Assembly: GCA_048394785.1 (NCBI GenBank)
Contig: DBFJGL010000093.1
Coordinates: forward strand, 1 to 12,270
Direction: 5' to 3'
Length of the DNA: 12,270 nt
From: DBFJGL01 sp048394785
GTDB taxonomy: Bacteria; Bacillota; Clostridia; Christensenellales; CAG-917
Part shown: positions 1 to 8,600 of the stretch, one piece after another
Numbering within the stretch: the first letter of the stretch is position 1
Layout: every line of letters begins with the position of its first letter
Program-made: the position numbers and the translations under genes
Notes under the pieces: model-generated
The model's input: only the letters and a program-made list of their open reading frames with translations
The model's database searches: none
Told to the model about the DNA's origin: nothing

Positions 1-75
1 ATTTTGTATAAACAAAATAAGTAAGTTTTTTAGCGACGTTTTGAGGCGGGTATATCGAGTCGCAGATTGGTGGCT

Positions 76-927
76 ATGAATAACAGAAATAAGGCGCAAG
101 CCGTCGGCGACGCCGCGGCGGCAATCGAAGTCAAACATTTATATAAAAAATATTCCAAGGACGCTCCTTATGCGGTTGAGGACGTTAATTTCAAGATTGA
201 AAAAGGAGAAATAGTCGGACTGCTCGGACACAACGGAGCGGGAAAATCGACGACGTTGAAATGTCTTACGGGAATGCTGCCTTTCAGCGAGGGCGAAATC
301 TCCGTAATGGGATATTCTATGAAAACGCGTCCCGTAAAGGCAAAAAGCAAGTTCGGCTTTGTCACCGACAATCACGCGGTATTCCAGAAACTGACGGGTT
401 TTCAGTATATTATGTTTATGGCGGATGTTTTCGGCGTATCGGAGGAATTGCGCCGCGAACGCTTTGAAAAATTGCAGGAAATATTTATGTTGGGCGACAG
501 CGTATACAACATAATTTCTTCGTACTCTCACGGAATGAAACAGAAAATCTGTATGATGGGTTCTCTGATACACGAGCCCGACGTATGGATTTTGGACGAA
601 CCTATGCTGGGGCTTGACCCTGCGGTATCTCACAACGTCACGGCTTTTATGAAAAGTTACGTCGACGAGGGACACGCAATACTGTTTTCGTCGCACAATC
701 TGGACGTTGTAAACCGCGTATGCAGTCGCGCGGTCGTAATAAATAGCGGCAGAGTGATTGCGGATATGCCGATTGACGGCAATCAAGCGGAAGAACTGCA
801 AAGATATTTTTTGGGACAGAACGAGGGCGGAGCGGCAGTATCGGTCAATCCCGCAACTTCGGTTTCGGTTATTGCAAATGACGGCATTACGGAAAACAAC
901 GGCTCGGAGGCTGTCGCCGATGAGTAG
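76..927 (+). CDS. ABC transporter ATP-binding protein (ABC-2 exporter type)
   Basis: This is the cytoplasmic ATPase that should power the permease encoded next to it. Counting from ATG 76 (283 residues), the Walker A motif GHNGAGKST is at 51-59, the signature YSHGMKQK at 150-157, Walker B ILDEP at 172-176, the D-loop LGLDP at 178-182 and the switch histidine at 207. The Q-loop position appears to be Asp98, in VTDNHAVF, rather than Gln; acidic residues occur here in related exporter ATPases. The last 30 or so residues are a low-complexity Ala/Val/Asn/Glu tail outside the ATPase fold. The start is uncertain: in-frame TTG at 67 and GTG at 70 precede the ATG, and none has a well-spaced Shine-Dalgarno sequence. 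The frame is closed upstream by TAG at 31-33. The 3' end overlaps the permease start by 8 bases. Family and role are secure; the substrate is unknown. Confidence 0.95.
   Translation: MNNRNKAQAVGDAAAAIEVKHLYKKYSKDAPYAVEDVNFKIEKGEIVGLLGHNGAGKSTTLKCLTGMLPFSEGEISVMGYSMKTRPVKAKSKFGFVTDNHAVFQKLTGFQYIMFMADVFGVSEELRRERFEKLQEIFMLGDSVYNIISSYSHGMKQKICMMGSLIHEPDVWILDEPMLGLDPAVSHNVTAFMKSYVDEGHAILFSSHNLDVVNRVCSRAVVINSGRVIADMPIDGNQAEELQRYFLGQNEGGAAVSVNPATSVSVIANDGITENNGSEAVADE
906..910 (+). promoter_or_regulatory. Ribosome binding site of the permease gene
   Basis: GGAGG lies 9 bases before ATG 920, inside the end of the ATPase gene. It decides the permease start: the frame is open back to 758, but the extra upstream residues have no membrane-protein character and simply overlap the ATPase coding sequence. 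Confidence 0.75.
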
Positions 928-2587
928 TATGTTCGCCGTGCTTATGAAGAAACAGTTCAACGAGAGCTGTCAGACTTTAAGAAGCCGTAAACCCGACGTT
1001 TGGGGAACGATACTGTCGCTGTTGCTCACGGCGGCACTTTTATATTTATTTATCGCAATCAGCGACGGAATTATACGTGCATATATCGCCATACCCGTAA
1101 ATCAGGCTGTAAGGTGGGCGGAGCGCGAAAGAGAGATACTGACGGTTTGGTATTTCGCGGTCATAGTGCTCGGCGCGATGTCGGGAATACGCAACATAAA
1201 CCACGCGCTGTTCGAGAGCGACGACTTGAAAATACTCGCAACGCTGCCCGTGCCGCCAAAAGCGGTTTTTATGTCGAAAGCGGCTGTCGTATTTGCGAAA
1301 CAGCTTGCGGTAATCACGCTTTTGGTGATACCGTTCAACGTAATTCTTGCGAGGGCTACGGGAAGAAGCGCGGAATATATCGGCACTTCGCTGGCGGCGT
1401 CGGTTATGCTTACGCTGCTTACAGTATCTATTTCGTCCTTTCTTGCGCTGCCCGTGTTCAGGCTGAAAAGGGCGATATCGTCTAAATATGCGACAATGCT
1501 GATAGTGCTGACAGCGTTTCTCGGCGCGCTGTTTTGGGCGTATTCGTTTATTTTGGACACATTCAAGCAACTGCTGTCCACGGGAATGCTCAAATTCTTC
1601 TTTTCCGCCGAAACGATGCTTGCGATAGGCAACTTTACGTCGCACGCTTATCCCGCGGTGTTTTTGGCGGATTTCACACTGCTGAATGACGCAGGCTATA
1701 ATTTCGGTTTGATTTTCGCAATAACGGCGGTTTTGGCAGTGGTCGGCTATTTTACGGTAAATCGGCTGTTTGACAAAGCGGTTCAATCGCGCATAAAACG
1801 CTCCGCCGCGAAACTGCGCCCTCAGCATTGGTACGCCGACTGCGGTTCATTCGGGACAATGCTCAAAAAGGAATTTATCGAGATTTTGCGCACGCCGCAA
1901 TACGCGTTTCAATGCTTTTCAACCGCGCTGATAATGCCGCTTATGACGTACTTTTCAATGGAAGTCGGAACTTCGCTTTTAAGCGACACGGTCGGCATTT
2001 CTATGAATTTCGAGGTCGCGCTGTTTTTGATAATACTGTTTTCGGTGCTCACAAACACATTCTGCGCTACTAATATAAGCCGCGACGGCACGGCGTTTTA
2101 TATGATAAAAACGCTTCCGTTTTCAGGTAAAAAATACGTTATGGCAAAAGTGACGTTCTCATCGCTCGTATCCGTGCTGTCCGTGGTTCTCAGCGCGGCG
2201 GTGCTCGGCGCGACAGGGTTTACGGACGCTTCGCATACGGTATTTTTGCTGTTTGTTGGAGTAACGGTTTCGGTTGCCGAAATATGTTTCGCAACGAGAA
2301 GGGATTTGACCCGTCCGTGTTTTTCGGAGGAGGAAGACAACCTGTTGCGTCAGTCGGGAAGCACGGCTTCGTCGCTCGTGTTAATAGGCACGCTGCTCGC
2401 GTGTCTTATCGGAGGCGGCGCGATTGCGATAAACGTGACCGCAATGTTGAGAGGGGGCGTTTATAACGAACTCTGGGCATATCTCATAGGCGGCTTGGGC
2501 GCGCCTGCGGTACTCGGCGCGGCAGTGTTTTATCTTTTGAGAAAACTGGACGCCGCGTTTATGAACACCGTGGAAGGAGGCTGCTGA
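920..2587 (+). CDS. ABC-2 type transporter permease
   Basis: This 555-residue integral membrane protein is the partner of the upstream ATPase. Hydrophobic segments lie near residues 30-48, 73-90, 124-144, 155-178, 190-211, 262-281, 330-348, 364-384, 412-431, 440-457, 484-505 and 517-540, so about 12 membrane spans are expected. Two halves share a motif: LATLP at 106-110 with Lys at 120, and KTLP at 397-400 with Lys at 410. This fits the large ABC-2 exporter permeases that carry a duplicated cytoplasmic loop. The charged stretch around 459-480 (RRDLTRPCFSEEEDNLLRQS) resembles the Asp/Arg-Pro-x(n)-Glu loop of the same family. ATG 920 is chosen for its GGAGG and the 8-base overlap with the ATPase gene; a second in-frame ATG at 929 is possible. 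The substrate cannot be read from sequence; export is inferred from the ABC-2 type. Confidence 0.92.
   Translation: MSSMFAVLMKKQFNESCQTLRSRKPDVWGTILSLLLTAALLYLFIAISDGIIRAYIAIPVNQAVRWAEREREILTVWYFAVIVLGAMSGIRNINHALFESDDLKILATLPVPPKAVFMSKAAVVFAKQLAVITLLVIPFNVILARATGRSAEYIGTSLAASVMLTLLTVSISSFLALPVFRLKRAISSKYATMLIVLTAFLGALFWAYSFILDTFKQLLSTGMLKFFFSAETMLAIGNFTSHAYPAVFLADFTLLNDAGYNFGLIFAITAVLAVVGYFTVNRLFDKAVQSRIKRSAAKLRPQHWYADCGSFGTMLKKEFIEILRTPQYAFQCFSTALIMPLMTYFSMEVGTSLLSDTVGISMNFEVALFLIILFSVLTNTFCATNISRDGTAFYMIKTLPFSGKKYVMAKVTFSSLVSVLSVVLSAAVLGATGFTDASHTVFLLFVGVTVSVAEICFATRRDLTRPCFSEEEDNLLRQSGSTASSLVLIGTLLACLIGGGAIAINVTAMLRGGVYNELWAYLIGGLGAPAVLGAAVFYLLRKLDAAFMNTVEGGC
2572..2580 (+). promoter_or_regulatory. 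Strong ribosome binding site of the Ig-like protein gene
   Basis: GGAAGGAGG lies 6 bases before ATG 2587, within the last codons of the permease gene. With the TGATG stop/start overlap it indicates tight translational coupling. Confidence 0.8.
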
Positions 2588-5500
2588 TGCAAAAGAAGAT
2601 AATGGCATTGATACTCGTAGTGCCGCTGTTGTTTTTGCTTATTATATATTCGGTGGCAGTTTCGGCGTCGCTCAACGTTCCCATTCCGGCAAACGGGATA
2701 GAGATAACCAGCTGGACGGATTCCGACGGCACGCTTTCCTTTGATTTGGCGGAATACAAGAACAATTACGTGCTTACCGCAAACGTTCTGCCCTCGCAAG
2801 CGGCGAACCGCGGTTACAATATTGCCGTTGAAGACGAAAACGTGATTTCCGTAGACGAAAACGGCGTTGTCAAGGCTAAAAACGTGGGCAGAACAACCGT
2901 CACCGTAACTTCTTATGACAAAGGGTTTAAGGACAACGTAACCGTTACGGTTTACAGCAGTAAAGCCACGGATATATACGTTTGCGCAAAGGACTCCGAA
3001 GGCGCGCAAATTCCGCTTTATGAGTGCTCCGACGGCGACGCCGATTATATGCTCGAAACGGGTATAGGCAGGGTGCGGTTTTACGGGCTTGTGCTTCCCG
3101 ACACCGTGCAGAACAAGGATATAACTTGGGTAAGCGCCGACGACGGCATAAAAGTAAACGCGGCAAGCGGCAAAGCCGAGTTTATGTTCAGCGGCGTATA
3201 TTATATCAAAGCCAAGACGGCGGACGGACCGGAAAAGACGATTAAAGCGGTTGTGAAAAACGAAGCGGCCGCGTCATATATCAACGGATACGCAGCAAGC
3301 GGAATAAGAAAGATAACCGTGGGCGCGGAGGACGAACTCGCACGTATTTACGTTGAAAGTTCCCGGCCGTTGACGGAGAGCGACGTAAGCGCATCGGCAG
3401 ACGGAATAAAAATTTCGGTCGAGCCGTTCGGCGAAGCCTCTGACGTATACCGCTCGGTAATAACGATAGACAATCTTTCCGCGGCAGGCGACGAATTTGT
3501 ATTGAGGCTTAATATCGGCGGCGAAAGCCATTCTTTGACGGTTGAGAAATCGGATTATTCGCTGAACGTAATCAACCGTTACGACGGCGATATATCCGAC
3601 AACAAAAAGTTTTTGCATACAGCGGGTTCGACGGTGACTTATTTTGCGGACGTTACGCCCGAAGGCGCGGACGTGAGATATCAGTGGATTGCCGTGAGCG
3701 GCGACGTTGCGGTTGTTTACGACGGCGCAAGCGCGTCGATAACGTCGGGCGAGGGCGGAGTTGTACGAGTCGTCGTTACGTCCAAAGGCAGACCTGTCGC
3801 GGAAGCGCGATTTGAAATCGAATGCGTAAGCGCGGTGGGCGACATAATAATGAGCGAGGACGCGGAGGGGAAAAAGACCGTTAAAGGCCGCATTGCCGTA
3901 GGCGATACCGTATGTACGTCAAAAGACGGGAAATTCGTTTATACGCAAAACAATTACGTGCTTTCTCCGACAGTAAAATTCAACGGGGCACCCGTTGCCG
4001 ATTATGCTTTGACATTTGAGTCGCTGACTCCCGAAGTCGTAACGGTGAGTGCGGACGGTACTCTCAATATCAGAAAGAGCGGCGGCGCAAAGGTGAGAAT
4101 TTCCTGGGCGCACGGCGAATATTTCGGCACGCAAGTTTATACGGATTTCGTTTTCGACGCCGTCAAAGGAGGGGTGAGCGTCACAGACGAGCGGACGCTG
4201 AAAGCGGTATGCGAGGACGGTACCCGTCCCGTAGTGCTCAACGCGGACTTTATGTTGGGCACCGAGGTCGGCTCGTCGGAGTGGGTAAAATCTATGCCGA
4301 CGACGTACGATTGGACGTACTACAAAAACGCGGGTTATCTGTCGCCTCCGACCGTGAACTATATACTCGAATTCAAAAACGACGTCTACGGCAACGGACA
4401 CTATATCGACGCGGACAAAATCACCGTGCCGTCGGGTGCAGGCGCGCCTTTCAACGGACCTCTCGATTTTGTGGCGTATGGAACGGCGCACGTCAGAGGG
4501 CAGGACAATATATCGTTTTTAGTGCGTACAGACGGCGTCAAGATAGATAACGCCGTTCTGCGTTCGTGCAGCGACGATTCTCTGCTTATCGACAACAACG
4601 GAGTTAAGGAGTTTAACTTGAACGCCCTCAATACCGTCGGCACGACGCTTGAAATCGCGAGCGACGCCACGCTTGTCAACAGCCGCGTTTCCAACGGCAG
4701 GACGGTAGTGAGAGTGTACGGAGGCGGCGCGGACGCAAACGGCAGTCCCGTAACGATGCAGTTGCTTTCGAAGACCGCGGTTGAGCAAGAGCGCATAAAG
4801 GTCAAAATCGAAAGCTGCATACTGTACAACGCACGGGAGTTCATAATAAAAACGGGCGCTAACCGCAGTTATTTCAAGTCGCAGGACGTGCCGTCGCCCG
4901 CGCTGATTTCGGAGGACGGCAAAGAGTACGATAGAGACGTGTTGACAGATAAAACAAAGCTTACGGACGACGAATATTTCTATTCGCATTACGTTCTTAC
5001 CGATTTGACTGTGAAAAACAGTGCTCTCGAAACAAGCGGACTTTTCTCGATAGGAGTCGAGTCGCACTTTTCGGGCATTTTGCTGAACGGTTCGGGCGGC
5101 GAGCAGTTCTTCGGCTGGACGGGACTTGCGTCCACGTCGTACGCCGCGATACTGCGCCTCGAAGGCGACGTGCGTATGTACGATTGGAAAGAACTCGAAA
5201 AAGTGGATTCGAGCACTCTGATTGAGGGCGAAGGGCTCGGCGATATGTTACAGCTCAACATAAAGGCTATGCTGGAGTGCGTGCAGAAACAGGACGACAA
5301 ATACGCAAACGTCATAGACAGCTATAACGGCAAGCAGATGGTGCACGGCGGAATAGCGTTTTACGGCGGCGGAAAGAATTATTCGAGGCTCGATTTGAGC
5401 GCGTTCGATATGAAAGACGCATATCCGTTCTACAACTTCAACGTCAATATAAGCGTGCTTGCGCAATCAGACGACTCGGTGCTGAATTTGCAGGGGACGA

Positions 5501-5625
5501 TGTTGCCGCTTGCGGCAGGAACGGAGGACTTTTCTTTCTTTATGTACGGGGAAGGAAGTGCATTCGACTATGACAAACAACTTAACGACAACAGGACAAG
5601 CTGGATACCTCCGGCGATAATATAG
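2587..5625 (+). CDS. Large exported or membrane-anchored protein with bacterial Ig-like domains and probable beta-helix
   Basis: This 1012-residue protein starts with KK and a hydrophobic stretch at 6-27. That is either a signal peptide, possibly cut after AVSA near residue 27, or an uncleaved N-terminal anchor. Residues 62-122 are a convincing Big_2-type Ig-like domain (ENVISVDENGVVKAKNVG core, then TTVTVT). Further Ig-like stretches are likely at about 127-225, 325-413 and 450-525, the last with a PEVVTVSADGTLNIRKSG core. From about 595 (DVYGNGHYIDAD) to 840 short strand-turn repeats with Asn/Gly turns suggest a right-handed beta-helix, as in polysaccharide-binding or pectate-lyase-like proteins; no catalytic residues could be assigned. 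There is no LPxTG motif or C-terminal membrane anchor. The start overlaps the permease stop by one base, so it is probably made together with the exporter. A surface-exposed location is well supported; the function is unknown. Confidence 0.88.
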   Translation: MQKKIMALILVVPLLFLLIIYSVAVSASLNVPIPANGIEITSWTDSDGTLSFDLAEYKNNYVLTANVLPSQAANRGYNIAVEDENVISVDENGVVKAKNVGRTTVTVTSYDKGFKDNVTVTVYSSKATDIYVCAKDSEGAQIPLYECSDGDADYMLETGIGRVRFYGLVLPDTVQNKDITWVSADDGIKVNAASGKAEFMFSGVYYIKAKTADGPEKTIKAVVKNEAAASYINGYAASGIRKITVGAEDELARIYVESSRPLTESDVSASADGIKISVEPFGEASDVYRSVITIDNLSAAGDEFVLRLNIGGESHSLTVEKSDYSLNVINRYDGDISDNKKFLHTAGSTVTYFADVTPEGADVRYQWIAVSGDVAVVYDGASASITSGEGGVVRVVVTSKGRPVAEARFEIECVSAVGDIIMSEDAEGKKTVKGRIAVGDTVCTSKDGKFVYTQNNYVLSPTVKFNGAPVADYALTFESLTPEVVTVSADGTLNIRKSGGAKVRISWAHGEYFGTQVYTDFVFDAVKGGVSVTDERTLKAVCEDGTRPVVLNADFMLGTEVGSSEWVKSMPTTYDWTYYKNAGYLSPPTVNYILEFKNDVYGNGHYIDADKITVPSGAGAPFNGPLDFVAYGTAHVRGQDNISFLVRTDGVKIDNAVLRSCSDDSLLIDNNGVKEFNLNALNTVGTTLEIASDATLVNSRVSNGRTVVRVYGGGADANGSPVTMQLLSKTAVEQERIKVKIESCILYNAREFIIKTGANRSYFKSQDVPSPALISEDGKEYDRDVLTDKTKLTDDEYFYSHYVLTDLTVKNSALETSGLFSIGVESHFSGILLNGSGGEQFFGWTGLASTSYAAILRLEGDVRMYDWKELEKVDSSTLIEGEGLGDMLQLNIKAMLECVQKQDDKYANVIDSYNGKQMVHGGIAFYGGGKNYSRLDLSAFDMKDAYPFYNFNVNISVLAQSDDSVLNLQGTMLPLAAGTEDFSFFMYGEGSAFDYDKQLNDNRTSWIPPAII

Positions 5626-5633
5626 GAAGGGAG
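5625..5633 (+). promoter_or_regulatory. Ribosome binding site of the lipoprotein gene, unusually far from its start
   Basis: GGAAGGGAG begins in the stop codon of the preceding gene and ends 14 bases before ATG 5648, a long spacing. No nearer in-frame start exists, and the lysine/arginine-rich signal peptide that begins at this ATG supports it. Reduced translation of the lipoprotein relative to the gene before it is possible. Confidence 0.55.
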
Positions 5634-5647
5634 CAAAGATTGCAGGT

Positions 5648-8600
5648 ATGAAAAATCACAGGAAAAATCTTTTGGTTTTAGTAGTTGCGGCGTTGCTTAT
5701 TGCGACGTTTACGCTTGCGGCGTGCAACAACGACACGGGCGGAGCAGGCGACGGCGCGGGGGATACGCCCGACGGCATCGTAATCAATCTCGTGCTTGAC
5801 GGCGCACAGTATGCAAAACTCGATTTTGACGGCATTTCCGACGTCGAACTGCCGTACGCAACGCAGGACGGCAGAGAAATTGACGGTTGGTATCACGACG
5901 ACGCGTACGCGCATGCGTATAATCCCGAGATAATTGCGGCAGGCGGCGAATTTACGCTTTACGGCAAAACGGCGGCGGCAAAACATAAGGTTTCGTTTGT
6001 GCTTTACGATGAAAGGACGGGCGTGAACAAGGTTCTCGGCGAGCAATATGTGACGGAGGGCGAAGCGGCGCAGTCGCCGCTTGATCTTAACGGCGACGAC
6101 AAGTACGCCGTTGACGGTTTTGAAATCACAGGTTGGGACAAAGCTTTTGACAATATCGTAAGCGACACAGTCATAAACGCCGTGTTTAATTATCGCAAAT
6201 ATACGCTGAACTTTATCTTGGGCGGAATAACGGAAAGCATAACGCTCGAATACGGAAGCGAGTTCAGTTATGGCAAAACGCTGCCCGAGGGGCTTGAAAT
6301 TGCGGCGGTCAAAGACGGCGACGGCAGCGACGTGCAGTTCCCGTACGTTATGCCGTCAAAGGACGTTACGCTTACGGCTGCTCTCAAAGTCAAAGACTTT
6401 GCGCTGACTGTGAAAGGCACGGGGAAAGAACTCTTTTATCTTTACCGCGAAACGCTTACCGCCGAGCATATCGCAACGGACGGCATAACTTATGCTTACG
6501 AGTGGAAACGCGGCGATGAAACGATAACTTCGGCAAACGGCAGAGAATACGTTACCGGCGCGCTCGAAAAAGGCGAGACTTATACCGTAACCGTTATAGC
6601 GACGTATTCGGGCAACGAATTCGATGACGTGGCGGCAGCTGAGCGGAGCGCGGCTGTAACGCTGTCGGTAAAAGCTCCCGAACGCGATAAACTTCTTATT
6701 TCGGGCATTGAGAAAGAGTATGTTTACACGCAAAAAGCCATAGAACCCGTAATAACCGTCAGATACGCGGATGAAGCAAACGGCATAAACGAAACGCTCG
6801 TACGCGGCAAAGACTTTGAACTCGCATACGGCGAAAATATAACCGTAAGGCAAGGCGGCAAGGTGATTATTACGTATATCGGAGCGTATGCGGACAGCAC
6901 GGACGCAGGGAAAAACGTCGTCGAAAAGACTTTTGAAATCTTAAAAGCGGAAGCTGAAATAACCTTTGACGGCGTGCCGCTCGCGTTCGGCAACAAAAAT
7001 CTTACCGCAGACGACATAGTAAGAAAGCTTTCTTACACAAATACCGACAGCGGTGTAAAAATCACGCTTGAGCTTCCCGACGGCGGAATAAAGAACGCAG
7101 GCAAATACAATCTTAATGCAACGCTTGCGGAAAGCGCGAATTATAAAGAAGCAACGCTCGATTTCGAGATTGAAATCAAACCTTTCGATATAACGAGCGG
7201 CGGCGAAGCATTCAAAGTCACAATCGAAACCGCAACGTACGACGGCGCGGCGCAAAAGCCGAATTTTAACGTCATACTCAACGGCACGGTTATAGCCGAA
7301 CTCGAAGATAGTTTCGACAAGGAGTGGACCAATAACGTAAACGCAGGCACAGCCGAACTGACGCTCACGGGCAAGGGTAACTTTACGGGAAGCGTATCCG
7401 TCGCCTTTACGGTCAATCCCTTGGACGTTTCAAATTCGGACGTGACGATAGGCGGCTTGAAACCCTCTTACGACTATAACGACGGCAGCAGTATTCAACC
7501 CGAAATAAGCGACGTCATATTAAACGGCACCACTGCAATGATAAAAGACGTCGATTATACCGTTTCATTCGGTGAAAACATAGAAAAGCAGGGTAGCGTA
7601 ACTCTGAATTTCACAGGAAATTACAGCGGTTCGGTTACAAAGACGTTTATTATAAATCAAGGCAAAACCTCTGTCGAAGAATTGCCGACTATTAACGGGG
7701 ATGCGGTTTTCGGCGGAAAACTGGGCGATTTGAAGCTTGACGGCGGAAAAGTAATAAACAGAGAAACGACCGCGACTATAAGCGGCACGTGGAGTTTCGA
7801 AAATCCCGACGCGACCTTTCAAAGCGCAGGCGCGAACGATATAACCGTCATATTCACTCCCGACGATACAAACTATAAAAAGATAACGGCGGTTATTGCA
7901 CTTACGGTGTCGAAAGCCGCGCTTCAAGACGGCGAATACGAGGTAAAATTCGGGTTCGACTACACCTATAACGGACAGGCGCGCCCTGTGCCGCAGTTCT
8001 CTAACGAGCCCGACTCAATATCGGTTATGAAAGGCGGCGAGCGCATCGAAATCACGGGCTGGCAATGGGATAAACCAAATTTTTTAGACGCAGGCAAGTA
8101 TAACGTCACGATAAGTTTTAAGAACTATAATGACGTTACGGCTGTGTTTACGGTCGGAAAGCTCACTGTCGATAACGGCAATACGCCGCTTGACAGCCGC
8201 ATTTTGTCGGGCGCAGATTACAGGCTTACATCGCGCGGCGCAAGCATAGACGTCGACTTCGGCGGCATATACGTTTCTGTGGATAGAAATGTTTATCCCG
8301 ACGTAAATCTTTCTCTTGCGGACTTTGAGTTCGACGGGGCAAAGCAGACGTACAGTACAGGCGGAACGTATTGTAAAAACATTAAAGCGGACAACGGAAA
8401 CATCGTCCTCGACATCGACGTGTTTGTGAAAGTAGCGTCGGTCAAAGTCGGCGACGATTATTTCACGATTGAAGACGCACTTGCAATAGAGTCCACGGCA
8501 AATCAGACGCTTATTCTTGCCGCCGATACGCGCTTTGCCGACAGGGAAACCGCAAAAACGGTATATCCGCAAGGGGAGATGTCCGACCAAGATTATCTCG

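Noticed and set aside
1..66. TATAAA at 7-12 as a -10 element for the operon
   Set aside because: No -35 can be seen because the window starts there, and the sequence is generally A/T-rich.
758..919. Longer N-terminus for the permease, starting at 758
   Set aside because: The added residues are basic, not membrane-like, and overlap the ATPase gene by 170 bases. ATG 920 has its own GGAGG.
139..960. Long open frame antisense to the ATPase gene
   Set aside because: Its product is rich in Arg, Tyr, Cys and His with no recognisable domain, while the opposite strand encodes a complete ABC ATPase. Similar antisense frames lie under the other genes (for example 1046-1828, 3919-4491, 8084-8707 and 10456-11541) and follow from codon bias.
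6700..8160. Tandem DNA repeats within the lipoprotein gene
   Set aside because: The repeats are visible only at the protein level as diverged Ig-like units. I saw no near-identical DNA copies that would drive slippage or recombination.
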